Part shown: positions 50,930 to 59,955 of the stretch, piece by piece
Layout: the number at the start of each line of letters is the position of its first letter
How positions within the stretch are numbered: position 1 is the first letter of the stretch
Assembly (NCBI RefSeq): GCF_900103845.1
Contig: NZ_FNIJ01000008.1
Coordinates: forward strand, 1-64,000
Reading direction: 5' to 3'
Source: Pseudomonas jinjuensis
GTDB lineage: Bacteria; Pseudomonadota; Gammaproteobacteria; Pseudomonadales; Pseudomonadaceae
Length of the DNA stretch: 64,000 bases
Position numbers and translations under genes: made by a program
Notes under the pieces: model-generated
Seen by the model: only the letters and a program-made list of their open reading frames with translations
Told to the model about the DNA's origin: nothing
Database searches by the model: none

Positions 50930-52399
50930 ATGCAGCCCGCCGAGAAAGACTTCCAGCAACTGATCGAAGCCATGCCGCTGTGCATCCTCCTGCACGACGC
51001 GCAGACCAAGGAGATCCTCTGGGCCAACCGCGCCGCCCTGCAGATGCTCGGCTTCACCCTGGAGGAACTGATCCCGCTGAAGGCGCCGGACATGACCAAG
51101 CACGCGCCGCAGTACCGCCGCTCGATCGGCCTGCGCTGGCTGGAACGCGCCGCGCGCACCGGCCAGCGCGCCATCGAGTGGTGCTACCGCTCCAAGCAGG
51201 GCGAGGAAATCCTCGCCGAGGCGGTCGCCACCCTGGTGCACCTGGCTGAACGCGACGTGCTGATGGTGCAGTTCCGCGACATCTCCCGCGAGGAACAGGT
51301 CAAGCGCGACCTGCGGCGCTTCGAGAGCCGCCTGCACACCTTCATGCAGGACCTTGCCGAGGGCGTCGCGGTGCTCGGCCCGGAAGGCGATATCCGCTTC
51401 CTCAGCGAATCCGCCGCGCGCCTGCTGGAAGGCGACGAACAGGCGCTGCTCGGCGAGAACTTCCTCGCCTGGTGCGACGACGAATCCCGCGACCGGCTGG
51501 TCCGCCGCCTGCAACTGGACCCGCCGGACCGCACGCCCTACAGCGTGCATTACCACCTGCGGCGTCGCGACGGCGAATGGCGCTGGCACCACGCGACCTG
51601 CCGCTATATCGAGATCGAGGACGACCTGGTCGGCCACCTGCTGCTGTTCCGCGACGTCACCGAACAGGTCCGCGCCGAGGAAGCGCGCCGGCAGAGCGAA
51701 CGCAAGCTGGAATACCTGGCGCGCTACAACGCCATGGGCGAGATGGCCGTGGCCATCGCCCACGAACTGAGCCAGCCGCTGGCGGCGACGCGCAACTTCA
51801 TCGAGGGCACCTCCATCCGCCTCGGCCAGCAGGGCGAGATCGATCCCTCGGTGGCCTGGGGCCTGGACAGCGCGGTACGGCAGATCGAACACGCCTCGGA
51901 GATCATCAAGAGCGTGCGCGAATACGTGGTGAAGCTGGAGCAGGCCGAGCAGGTCGTCGACCTCAACGACCTGCTGCAGGAGACGCGCTACTTCATCAGC
52001 CTCAAGGCGCAGGACGCCGGCGTGCGCCTGGAAGTGGAACCGGGCGCCGAACCGCTGCCAGTGAGCTGCGAGAAGGTGCTGGTCGGACAGGTGATTCTCA
52101 ACCTGGCATTCAACGCCATCGAGGAAATGGCCGACCTCTCCGCCGAGCGCCGCGTGCTGCGCATCCATACCCGCGCTGTGGGTGATCGCGTGCAACTCTG
52201 CGTGGAGGATCGCGGACGAGGCATCGATGCGGGAGCACGGGAGAAGCTGTTCGACGGGTTCTTCAGCTCCAAGGTCAGCGGCAACGGCATCGGGTTGGCG
52301 CTGTGCAGGAACATCATTGGCCGGCATCGCGGGGATATCTGGGCTGAGAACGTCGAGCCGTGCGGGGCGATGTTCTGTTTTTCGTTGCCGAGAGCCTGA
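50930..52399 (+). CDS. PAS-domain sensor histidine kinase, FixL-like, soluble
   Basis: A 489-residue kinase without obvious transmembrane helices: two PAS domains (about 1-110 and 125-245), HisKA with phospho-His in AVAIAHELSQPLAATRNF, and HATPase_c with the GRGIDAGAREKLFDGFFSSK and GNGIGLALCRNII boxes. It resembles kinases of aromatic-catabolic two-component systems. It has no adjacent response regulator; the likely partner is at 43016, across the iac operon. The divergent iacA promoter lies upstream. Confidence 0.92.
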   Translation: MQPAEKDFQQLIEAMPLCILLHDAQTKEILWANRAALQMLGFTLEELIPLKAPDMTKHAPQYRRSIGLRWLERAARTGQRAIEWCYRSKQGEEILAEAVATLVHLAERDVLMVQFRDISREEQVKRDLRRFESRLHTFMQDLAEGVAVLGPEGDIRFLSESAARLLEGDEQALLGENFLAWCDDESRDRLVRRLQLDPPDRTPYSVHYHLRRRDGEWRWHHATCRYIEIEDDLVGHLLLFRDVTEQVRAEEARRQSERKLEYLARYNAMGEMAVAIAHELSQPLAATRNFIEGTSIRLGQQGEIDPSVAWGLDSAVRQIEHASEIIKSVREYVVKLEQAEQVVDLNDLLQETRYFISLKAQDAGVRLEVEPGAEPLPVSCEKVLVGQVILNLAFNAIEEMADLSAERRVLRIHTRAVGDRVQLCVEDRGRGIDAGAREKLFDGFFSSKVSGNGIGLALCRNIIGRHRGDIWAENVEPCGAMFCFSLPRA

Positions 52400-52420
52400 T
52401 GAAGTGGGCACCGCGCTTTT

Positions 52421-52556
52421 GTAGGGTGCATAACGCGCCAGCGTTATCCACCGACCTGCGCTAACGGCGGATGAAGCGTTCCGCTTCATTCGCCCTACAT
52501 CCACCACCCACACCAAGCACGCAAACCCTGTGTAGGAGCGGGCCATGCCCGCGACC
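52421..52556. repeat. Two intergenic repeat units after the kinase gene
   Basis: The ~78-bp GTAGGG...CCCTAC unit at 52421-52498 (AACGC-GCCAGCGTTATCC, then GAAGC-GTTCCGCTTCATTCGCC) belongs to the family at 38297, 54713 and 54870. A GAGCGGGCCATGCCCGCGA unit lies at 52533-52556. Confidence 0.85.
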
Positions 52557-52574
52557 CGTCACGATGTCACGCAC

Positions 52575-52601
52575 AAAAAAAAAGCAGGCCAACCGGCCTG
52601 C
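52575..52601 (-). terminator. Rho-independent terminator of the aldehyde dehydrogenase gene
   Basis: Minus-strand stem GCAGGCC / GGCCTGC with a 4-nt loop, followed by nine T. It ends 28 nt beyond the aldehyde dehydrogenase stop. Confidence 0.92.
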
Positions 52602-52628
52602 CGAGAGGTGGAACGCGAACTTGCTCTG

Positions 52629-54119
52629 TCAGTGCGCGATGCACACCGACTTGACCTCGGTATAGGCCTCGACCACAGCACGGCCGAACTCACGCCCCAT
52701 GCCGGACTGCTTGACCCCGCCGAACGGCATGCTCGGGTCGAGCAGCACGTGGGCGTTGACCCATACGGTGCCGGACTCGATGCGTGGCACCAGGTTCATC
52801 GCCTTGGTCAGGTCGTTGGTCCACAGGCTGGCGCCCAGGCCGTATTCGCTGTCGTTGGCCATCTCGATGGCCTCATCCTCGTCGCTGAACGGCAGTACGC
52901 CGAGCACCGGGCCGAAGACTTCGTCGCGGGCGATGGCCATCTTCTGGGTCACGTCGGCGAGGATGGTCGGCTGGACGTAGAAGCCATCGCCCTCGCCCGC
53001 CGCGCCGCCACAGACCACGCGCGCGCCTTCGCGGCGGGCGGTTTCGATGTGCTTGAGCACGCTCTGCTGCTGCTTGCGCGAGACCAGCGGATTGACCTGC
53101 GCGCTGGCGTCCATCCCGGCGCCCAGGCTCATGCCGCTCACGGCGGCGCCGAGCTTCTCGACGAACTCGGCGTAACGCGATTCATGCACGTAGAAGCGCG
53201 AGGCGGCGGCGCAGACCTGGCCGTTGTTCAGCAGACCGCCGAGCAGCGCGCCCTGTACGGCCTTGTCGATATCCGCATCGGCCAGCACGATCATCGGGTT
53301 CTTGCCGCCCAGTTCCAGGGCGAAGCGGGTCATGTTCTGCATGGCGGCGATGCCGACGCTGCGGCCCACCGCGGTTGAGCCGGTGAACGAGACCTTGCTG
53401 ATCAGCGGGTGCGAGGCCAGGCCGCCACCCACGGTGGCGCCGCCACCGGTGACCAGGTTGAACACGCCGGCCGGCACGCCAGCCTCGAAGGCCAGTTCGG
53501 CGAGGCGCAGGGCGGTCAGCGGGGTTTCGCTGGCGGGCTTGATCACCACGGTGCAGCCGGTGGCCAGCGCCGGCATCAGTTTCCAGATGGCGATCATCAT
53601 CGGGAAGTTCCACGGCACGATGCCGGCCACCACGCCAACCGGCTCGCGGCGGGTGTAGGCGGTGAAGCGGGCGCCCGGCGGCAGCGGGATGGACACGTCC
53701 ATGGTGGTGCCTTCGATCTTCGTCGCCCAGCCGGCCATGTAGCGCATGAACTCGACGGTGGCGCCGACGTCCAGCATGCGCGACAGGTTGATCGACTTGC
53801 CCTGGCTGAGGGTTTCCAGCTGGGCCAGTTCCTCGCCGTTCTGCTCCACCAGGTCGGCGAAGCGCAGCAGGATGCGTTCGCGGTCGGCCGGACGCAGGTC
53901 GGACCACACGCGCGACTTGAATGCCGCATGGGCCGAACGCACGGCGCGGTCGAGCAGTTCGCTGTCGATGTCGGCGACCCGGGCGATGACTTCGCCGGTG
54001 GCCGGGTTGAGTACGTCGGAAGTCGGACCATCGGTGACGACCCAGGCGCCATCGATGAAACAGCCATGGCGGCGGCTGAGGAATTCGCTTACCTGGGGCA
54101 GGATTTCGGTAGTGCTCAT
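52629..54119 (-). CDS. feaB: NAD-dependent aldehyde dehydrogenase, phenylacetaldehyde dehydrogenase-like
   Basis: A 496-residue aldehyde dehydrogenase. The NAD site and catalytic residues are in FTGSTAVGRSVG, ELGGKNPMIVLADAD (Glu general base) and NNGQVCAAASRF (Cys nucleophile). Close length and the FeaR-like gene next door favour phenylacetaldehyde (FeaB/StyD) over general aldehydes. It would oxidise the aldehydes made by the aau enzyme at 28 kb to phenylacetate or indoleacetate. Start 54119 follows CAGGAGTGAAC. It is downstream of a cytochrome c gene with a 21-nt gap. Confidence 0.86.
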   Translation of the reverse strand: MSTTEILPQVSEFLSRRHGCFIDGAWVVTDGPTSDVLNPATGEVIARVADIDSELLDRAVRSAHAAFKSRVWSDLRPADRERILLRFADLVEQNGEELAQLETLSQGKSINLSRMLDVGATVEFMRYMAGWATKIEGTTMDVSIPLPPGARFTAYTRREPVGVVAGIVPWNFPMMIAIWKLMPALATGCTVVIKPASETPLTALRLAELAFEAGVPAGVFNLVTGGGATVGGGLASHPLISKVSFTGSTAVGRSVGIAAMQNMTRFALELGGKNPMIVLADADIDKAVQGALLGGLLNNGQVCAAASRFYVHESRYAEFVEKLGAAVSGMSLGAGMDASAQVNPLVSRKQQQSVLKHIETARREGARVVCGGAAGEGDGFYVQPTILADVTQKMAIARDEVFGPVLGVLPFSDEDEAIEMANDSEYGLGASLWTNDLTKAMNLVPRIESGTVWVNAHVLLDPSMPFGGVKQSGMGREFGRAVVEAYTEVKSVCIAH

Positions 54120-54140
54120 GTTCACTCCTGGCAAAAGGGT

Positions 54141-54548
54141 TCAGTGCTGCCGGCTGAGCCAGCAGGTCACGGCGCGGCGCTCGGCTGCGTCGGCGAGACC
54201 GGCGAAGGGCATGTAGGTGCCGGGAACCGCGGACTGCGGCTGGGCGATGAAGGCATCGAGGCTGTCGCGGGACCAGGCCGCGCCCCTGGTCTTCATCGCT
54301 TCGGAATAGCTGAAGCCGGCCAGCGAGCCGGACATGCGGCCGACCACGCCGTGCAGGTTGGGGCCCATCATTCCCGGGCCTTCCTTGCTGGCGGCGTGGC
54401 ACATGGAGCAGTCGCGGGCGAAGACGGTCTGGCCCTGCTCGGCTTCGGCGGCCGGGCAGGTGGCGGTCGCGGCGACGGCGGTCTGCGTGGCGGCCAGCGC
54501 CAGCAGCAGTGCGCCGGCGGCGGCCTTGAGGGTTTCGTGGAAGGACAT
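54141..54548 (-). CDS. Class I cytochrome c, exported
   Basis: A 135-residue protein with a signal peptide (AAGALLLALAATQTAVA-A). It has one CxxCH heme site (ARDCSMCHAASKEG), the GPNLHGVVGR segment typical of c2/c550-type cytochromes and an axial Met in GTYMPFAGL. It is the first gene of a two-gene unit with the aldehyde dehydrogenase. A periplasmic electron carrier is not needed by that NAD enzyme, so it may serve an amine or alcohol dehydrogenase acting one step earlier. Confidence 0.88.
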   Translation of the reverse strand: MSFHETLKAAAGALLLALAATQTAVAATATCPAAEAEQGQTVFARDCSMCHAASKEGPGMMGPNLHGVVGRMSGSLAGFSYSEAMKTRGAAWSRDSLDAFIAQPQSAVPGTYMPFAGLADAAERRAVTCWLSRQH

Positions 54549-54712
54549 CGGGGTTCCACCTCGGATGATCTGGCCGGCGGGGAAGCACGCCGGCGCGCGC
54601 GAGGGATTCGCGCTGGTCGAGGGGGATTGTTACTGGTGCACGGGGGGCGGGATTTTTTCTGTGTGCCAGTTGTGTTGTTGGGGGTGCCAGGAAGGCGAGT
54701 TGTCTGGTGGGC

Positions 54713-55180
54713 GTAGGGCGAATGAAGCGGAACGCTTCATTCGCCGTCAGCGGAGGTTGGCGGATAACGCTGGCGCGTTATGCGCCCTACGGGACTGGAT
54801 TCCACGCGAACGCGGGGATCCAACAAACCTGTAGGAGCAACTGTCTTTACGCCATGGCCAACCGCTGATGTAGGGCGCATGAGGCGGAACGCTTCATCCG
54901 CCGATAAGGCCACGCCGATGGGATGGCGGATAGCGCTGGTGCGTTATGCCCTACGTGGCTGCTCATGGCCCGTTTGACGCCATACCTGTAGGAGCCAGCT
55001 TGCTGGCGATCCAGGTTTTCCCTAAGCGTCGGCGTGGAAGGAGAACACGGCAATCGCCAGCAAGCTGGCTCCTACAGGTTCTGTGCGTGCTTCAGGGGCG
55101 ACGCGACTCCATGTAGGAGCAGGCCATGCCCGCGAAATCTTCGCCGTACCGATGGTCGCGGGCATGGCCCGCTTGTACGG
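54713..55180. repeat. Cluster of intergenic repeats between the cytochrome c gene and feaR
   Basis: In this 673-bp gene-free stretch I see two copies of the GTAGGG...CCCTAC unit (54713-54790 and 54870-54954, opposite in detail), two GTAGGAGCCAGCTTGCTGGCGAT palindrome units as an inverted pair (54988-55013 and 55047-55076), a fragment of the 59-bp repeat (54832-54845), and an inverted pair of GGGCCATGCCCGCGA-type units (55113-55178). No gene is apparent. Confidence 0.87.
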
Positions 55181-55221
55181 AAAAGACATGGCCATGTCCC
55201 TTGCGGCGGGTTGCACCCGCC

Positions 55222-56136
55222 CTACTGGGTGTAGCGCTTGCGATACTCGCCCGGCGAAACGCCAAACCGCGACTTGAACGCCGTGGAGAAGTAGCTGGAA
55301 TCCGAGAACCCCCAGGCATACCCCAGCGCCGACAGCTTCTGCTCGAAGTGCGCGTTGCGCAGGGACTCGGCGCAGAAGTCCAGGCGGCGGTTCTTGATGT
55401 ACTGGGCGACGACCGTGCCCTTCTTCGAGAACATCCGGTACAGGCCGCGCACGGAGACGCCGACCTCGCGGGCGATCAGTTCCGGGCAGAGTTCCTCGGC
55501 GCTGATGTGCTCGTCGATGAAGGCCACCGCCTTGCGGAACAGCCGCTCATGGCTGTCGCACTCGCTTTCCTGGGCGCTGATCGCCGGGCGCAGCAGGCTG
55601 ACCAGGGCGTCGAGGGTGGCCTCGCTTTCCTGCATACCGAGGCCGTCGTGGCGGCTGACTTCACGGACCAGATTGTTCGCCAGCAGGGCGATCGGCGCGC
55701 TGCCGGGGATGCGCGTGGCGCAGCTGACGCTGTTGAGCCGCGCACGCTCGAACACCTGGCGCGGCACGATCAGCGAGACCTGACGGGCGTCTTCCAGGTA
55801 GGTCATGCTGCTCGGCTGGCTGGCGTCGATCAGGGTGATGTCGCCCGCGGCCAGTTCCACGCGGTTGTCGCCCTGCTCCAGGCGCGAACGGCCATCGAGC
55901 TGGAACACCGCGTAGTAGTTGTTGCTGGCGCCGGCCGCCACTTCCGTGCGGGTCCGGTAGAGATTGATGTGGGCCAGTTCGACCTGGCTCAGCTTGATGG
56001 CGCCGCCCTGGAACTCCCTGAGTTCGCTGCGGAATTCCGGCCCCAGGGTGCGCGCGGCGAAGCGCCCGCAGGCCTGGTTGATCCGGCCGAGCCATGCCTC
56101 GAAGGCATCGCCCCTGATCTGGTGTGAGGTACTCAT
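55222..56136 (-). CDS. feaR: AraC-family activator, FeaR-like
   Basis: A 304-residue AraC/XylS regulator. The N-terminal AraC-binding-like domain (about 20-190) has RTRTEVAAGASNNYYAVFQLDG, and the C-terminal double helix-turn-helix has LIAREVGVSVRGLYRMFSKKG and SALGYAWGFSDSSYFSTAFKSRFGVSPGEYRKRY. FeaR activates aromatic amine and phenylacetaldehyde oxidation genes in enterobacteria. Neighbourhood with the feaB-like gene supports this. It lies downstream of paaX with a hairpin between. Confidence 0.84.
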   Translation of the reverse strand: MSTSHQIRGDAFEAWLGRINQACGRFAARTLGPEFRSELREFQGGAIKLSQVELAHINLYRTRTEVAAGASNNYYAVFQLDGRSRLEQGDNRVELAAGDITLIDASQPSSMTYLEDARQVSLIVPRQVFERARLNSVSCATRIPGSAPIALLANNLVREVSRHDGLGMQESEATLDALVSLLRPAISAQESECDSHERLFRKAVAFIDEHISAEELCPELIAREVGVSVRGLYRMFSKKGTVVAQYIKNRRLDFCAESLRNAHFEQKLSALGYAWGFSDSSYFSTAFKSRFGVSPGEYRKRYTQ

Positions 56137-56207
56137 GACAGCAAGGCCTCGCGTTCATTGTTGTTATCAGCGTCCGCTTCGTTGAGCGGATCGTCATCGG
56201 CCGGCCA

Positions 56208-56236
56208 CTTACCCTGCGGCAGGTGCGCAGGGTAAG
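56208..56236. other. Hairpin between paaX and feaR
   Basis: Perfect 11-bp arms CTTACCCTGCG (56208-56218) and CGCAGGGTAAG (56226-56236), 7-nt loop, no U tract. It may mark the end of the paaX transcript. Confidence 0.5.
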
Positions 56237-56254
56237 GCACTTTTCAGGCCAATA

Positions 56255-57178
56255 TCACTTCAATCCGCCGAAACGACGGTAGAAGCTTTCGCCCACGTCC
56301 GGCAGCGGGCCGTCGGCGGTTTCCAGGTTGTCGTTCAGCCACTCTTCCGCCCTGGCGAAGATCAGCCGGTAGATATTGCGACACAGCTGTCTCGCCGCGC
56401 GACCTTCCCAGTCGCCGGGCAGCAGTTCGTCCGGCAGCTGCGGATCGCGCAGGAGCAGCCGGCGGTATTCGTGGATCAGCAGGGTGCGGGCGAGGAAACA
56501 GTCCGACGGCTGCAGGTTGTCCTGCTCGCGCAGCACCTGCCAGAGCGGGCGGAACAGGCGGATGAACTCGCTGTAGTGGCTCGCCAGCTCGTCGATGTTC
56601 CAGCTTTCGCGCACCTGCAGGCGCATGGCGCGGGAAGCCAGCACGTCCTGGGCGTGGGTCTCGAAGACGATGCTGTCGTCCAGCGCTTCCAGGTCCTGCA
56701 GGGTGGTCACCAGGTCGGCGCGGTCGCAGCGCGGGCAGGCCAGCACGGTCGGGGCGATGGCGCCGAAGCCCTGCCATTCCAGTTCCTCGCGCACCTGCTT
56801 GCGCTTGTCCGCGGCCAACTGGGAGAGCATCACCAGGGTCCAGGAACCGTCCCAGGCCGGCAGGCTGGAGCTGTAGACCCGCTTGAAGGCCTTCTCGAAG
56901 CGCCGCCGGCCGGTGCCGGTCAGGCTGTAGTAGCTGCGCCGGCCGACCTTCTCGGCGGTCAGCCAGTCTTCCTTGGTCAGGCGGAAGATCGAGGTGCGGA
57001 TCAGCCGCTCGTTGATGCCGATCGGCTCCAGCAGGTTGATCAGGCTGCCCAGCCAGACGGTACCGCCGTGGGGTTCGATGGCATCGCCGTAAAGGGTGAT
57101 GATCAGCGAACTGGCGCGGATCGGCGTCTGTTCCTGGAAGCGGGTGATCAACTGGTTCAGCGGAGCGAGGGCGGTCAT
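56255..57178 (-). CDS. paaX: Phenylacetate operon repressor PaaX
   Basis: A 307-residue PaaX-family repressor that responds to phenylacetyl-CoA. The N-terminal winged helix is SSLIITLYGDAIEPHGGTVWLGSLINLLEPIGINERLIRTSIFRLTKEDWL; the central TVLACPRCDRADLV and C-terminal segments (FLARTLLIHEYRRLLLRDPQLP) are typical. Start 57178 gives the family length; upstream in-frame sequence is the shadow of paaY. Targets are probably the paaN/paaF divergent promoter. Confidence 0.93.
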   Translation of the reverse strand: MTALAPLNQLITRFQEQTPIRASSLIITLYGDAIEPHGGTVWLGSLINLLEPIGINERLIRTSIFRLTKEDWLTAEKVGRRSYYSLTGTGRRRFEKAFKRVYSSSLPAWDGSWTLVMLSQLAADKRKQVREELEWQGFGAIAPTVLACPRCDRADLVTTLQDLEALDDSIVFETHAQDVLASRAMRLQVRESWNIDELASHYSEFIRLFRPLWQVLREQDNLQPSDCFLARTLLIHEYRRLLLRDPQLPDELLPGDWEGRAARQLCRNIYRLIFARAEEWLNDNLETADGPLPDVGESFYRRFGGLK

Positions 57179-57255
57179 GGTCGGGCTGGGCGCGGTCAAA
57201 GCCCCGACTATACCTGTCCGCCGCCCCGCCTTGCCATTGGTGCGAACCGCAACGG

Positions 57256-57855
57256 TCATAGGGGTTTTGCCCCTTTCGGACGGAAGCCCGAGTCGCCCAT
57301 GCGCGGACGCCCGGCCTCCACTTCCGCCAGCGGCTGGCACTCGACCATGCTCGCCAGGCAGCGCCGGGTCAGTTCCTGGTACTCGCGGGTGCCGCGCTGC
57401 TTCCAGGCCACCTCGTCGTCGCTGAGCTGGCGTTTCACCGCCGCCGGCGCGCCCATCACCAGGCTCTGCGGCGGGCATTCGAAGCCGGCCTTGACGAAGG
57501 CGGCGGCGGAGACGATGGAGCGTTCGCCGATGCGCGCCTTGTCCATCACCACCGCGTTCATCCCCACCAGCGCGTCGGCGCCGATGACGCAGCCGTGCAG
57601 CACCGCGCCGTGACCGATGTGGCCGTTGCGCTCGACCACGGTGTCGCTGTCCGGGAAGCCGTGCATCACGCAGGTATCCTGCAGGTTGGCGCCCTCTTCC
57701 AGGACGATCCGCCCGAAATCGCCGCGCAATGCCGCCAGCGGACCGATATAGCAGCCCGGACCGACGATCACGTCGCCGATCAGCACGGCGGTCGGATGCA
57801 CATAGGCGCTCGGGTGAACCACCGGGGTAACCCCTTCCAGGCTGTAGCACGGCAT
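57256..57855 (-). CDS. paaY: PaaY, gamma-carbonic-anhydrase-fold thioesterase/hexapeptide protein
   Basis: A 199-residue left-handed beta-helix protein. Hexapeptide turns run through [26 protein letters not shown], and the metal His are in [10 protein letters not shown] and [13 protein letters not shown]. PaaY is a thioesterase that relieves trapped CoA in phenylacetate breakdown. It starts 1 nt after the paaN stop, co-transcribed with it. Confidence 0.92.
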   Translation of the reverse strand: MPCYSLEGVTPVVHPSAYVHPTAVLIGDVIVGPGCYIGPLAALRGDFGRIVLEEGANLQDTCVMHGFPDSDTVVERNGHIGHGAVLHGCVIGADALVGMNAVVMDKARIGERSIVSAAAFVKAGFECPPQSLVMGAPAAVKRQLSDDEVAWKQRGTREYQELTRRCLASMVECQPLAEVEAGRPRMGDSGFRPKGAKPL

Positions 57856-57856
57856 G

Positions 57857-59551
57857 TCAGGCGCCCTCCACCGGTGCGTGACGGCGGCTCTGCACCACCA
57901 CGAAGCGCCGGGTGACGAAGGCGCCGCCGGTGATCGAGGCGTTCGCCGCGGGGTTGCCGCCGGTGGCGTGGAAGTCGCTGAAGGCCGCCGACTGGTTGAC
58001 GAACACGCCACCGTCGAGGTTCACCGACAGCGCCACCGCCACTTCCTGGGCGAAGGTTTCCGCGCGGTCGAGGAATTCGGCGTCGGTGGAGTACACGCCG
58101 AGGGTCATGGCGCCCTTCTCCTTCAGTACCTCGCCGGCCACCTGCAGGCTGTGGGCGCTGTCGTCGGTAGCGATGACGAAGGCGATCGGGCCGAAGCGCT
58201 CCTCACCGAAGGCTGCGCGGTCAGCGGCATCCACCTTGAGCAGCAGCGGCGTGCGCACGCGGGCGCCGGGGAACTGCGGATGTTCGCGGCTCTCGCTGTC
58301 CAGCAGGATTTCGCCCAGCTCGCGGCAGGCGAGGATGCGCTCGGCGGTCGCCTCGGACTGGATCGCGCCGAGCACGCCACAGGCACGCTCGTTATCGGCA
58401 AGGAAGCCGCGCACGGCGGAGGCCAGCGCCTGGGCGACCGCGTCGAAACTGACGCGCTCCTCGCCATTGCGGATGCCGCCGCGCGGCACATAGATGGCCT
58501 GGGTGGTGGTGCACATCTGCCCGGAATACAGGCTGAGGCTGAAGGCCAGGTTGCGCGCCGCGGCCTTGAGGTCGCGCACGCTGTCGATGATGACGCTGTT
58601 GACGCCGGCCTTCTCGGTGAATACCTGGGCCTGGCGGGCATTTTCTTCCAGCCAGTTGCCGAAGGTGCTGGAACCGGTGAAGTCGACCAGCTTGACCCGC
58701 GGGTCGAGGGCCAGCACCTGACTCACGGGTGCCTCGGCGCTATCCACCACCAGGCTGACCAGCGCCGGATCGAAGCCCAGCTCGCCGAGCACGTCCTGCG
58801 CCACCCTGACGCTCATCGCCACCGGCAGGATCGCCGCCGGGTGCGGCTTGACCAGCACCGGGTTGCCGGTGACCAGGCTGGCGAACAGGCCCGGGTAGGT
58901 GTTCCAGGTCGGAAAGGTGGCGCAGCCGATCACCAGCGACAGGCCGCGCGGGACGATATGCCAGCGCTTGTCCAGCACCAGCGGATCGGCCTTGCCCTGC
59001 GGCTTGGTCCAGCACGCCGCTTCCGGCACTTCGGCCATGGCGCGCCAGGCGTAGGCCAGCGCCTCCAGGGCGCGGTCCTGGGCATGGGCGCCGCCGGCCT
59101 GGAACGCCATCATGTAGCCCTGCCCGCTGGTGTGCATCACCGCGTGGGCCATGGTCGGGCTCAGCGCGGCGAGGCGCCTGACGATTTCCAGGCAGGCGCC
59201 GACGCGCGCCTTGGCGCCGGCGTCGCGCCAGGCCGGCAGCGCCTGTTGCATGCGGGTCAGCAGTTCCTCGCGGTCGTACTGGTCGTAGGTCACGCCGAGA
59301 TCGAAGCCGTAGGGGGAGCGCTCGGCGCCAATGCGGCCGACGGCTTTCGGTCCCTGCAGCTCGAAATGACGGTTGAGCAATCCGTCGAACGCCGCCTGGG
59401 CGCCCTTCACCGACTCTTCCGGGTACTGCTTGAGGCTTTCCCCGTGGGGCGACCAGTAGTCGCGGCGGACGATGGCTTCCACGGCGCGCTCCAGGGTGGC
59501 GCGGTGATGTTCGAACAGTTCGAGGGCGGAGGCCTGGGCGGCGGACGACAT
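57857..59551 (-). CDS. paaN: Phenylacetate-degradation aldehyde dehydrogenase PaaN
   Basis: A 564-residue aldehyde-dehydrogenase-superfamily protein of the PaaN type. Motifs are [50 protein letters not shown] and the Cys in [15 protein letters not shown]. It lacks the C-terminal MaoC hydratase domain of PaaZ, so it is the oxidising part only or an alternative. It is the first gene of the minus operon paaN-paaY-paaX, divergent from paaF. Start 59551 (MSSAAQ) follows AGAGGAATTCCCC. Confidence 0.88.
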   Translation of the reverse strand: MSSAAQASALELFEHHRATLERAVEAIVRRDYWSPHGESLKQYPEESVKGAQAAFDGLLNRHFELQGPKAVGRIGAERSPYGFDLGVTYDQYDREELLTRMQQALPAWRDAGAKARVGACLEIVRRLAALSPTMAHAVMHTSGQGYMMAFQAGGAHAQDRALEALAYAWRAMAEVPEAACWTKPQGKADPLVLDKRWHIVPRGLSLVIGCATFPTWNTYPGLFASLVTGNPVLVKPHPAAILPVAMSVRVAQDVLGELGFDPALVSLVVDSAEAPVSQVLALDPRVKLVDFTGSSTFGNWLEENARQAQVFTEKAGVNSVIIDSVRDLKAAARNLAFSLSLYSGQMCTTTQAIYVPRGGIRNGEERVSFDAVAQALASAVRGFLADNERACGVLGAIQSEATAERILACRELGEILLDSESREHPQFPGARVRTPLLLKVDAADRAAFGEERFGPIAFVIATDDSAHSLQVAGEVLKEKGAMTLGVYSTDAEFLDRAETFAQEVAVALSVNLDGGVFVNQSAAFSDFHATGGNPAANASITGGAFVTRRFVVVQSRRHAPVEGA

Positions 59552-59955
59552 GGGGAATTCCTCTTCTAGTAGTTGTGGCGGTGCACGCAGCGCAATGGAC
59601 GAAATACTTCGCAAAGCGATCAGTTTTCGTGTGAATCTTGTATCACATCATTTTGCGACGGGAAAGAACCGTCTGCCGTATCACTTCCACACCCCATCCC
59701 GGGCGTCGCCGACAAACGGCTTTCCCGGCTTCAACCCCAGCAAAACAAAGCCTCCAGCTGCTTTCCGAATGGATCATGGCGCTTTCGAACCCACCCAATA
59801 CAGGACACATAAACACAAATCACTATTGTTGTTTTGTATCACTTTAGGCATATACTGCGGAAAACCCGGGATACCTCCGCCTGACGCAGGGCATACCCGC
59901 GATTCCAACAATGAGCCGGCCAGCGATGCCGTGCGTGCAGCCTGAGGACATGCAG
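59552..59955. promoter_or_regulatory. Divergent paaN / paaF promoter region
   Basis: A 404-bp gene-free, AT-richer region. The motif TTGTATCAC occurs twice: at 59638-59646, inside the near-palindrome GTGAATCTTGTATCAC (59631-59646), and at 59834-59842. The second lies between TTGTTT (59829-59834) and TATACT (59851-59856), a good sigma-70-like pair 100 nt before paaF. I infer PaaX binding at these motifs. Confidence 0.6.

Noticed and set aside
54713-55180. CRISPR-like repeat array
   Set aside because: Units are palindromic, unequal and from different families, without regular spacers or cas genes.
57857-59551. PaaZ ring-opening bifunctional enzyme
   Set aside because: There is no C-terminal MaoC hydratase domain, and the length fits PaaN.
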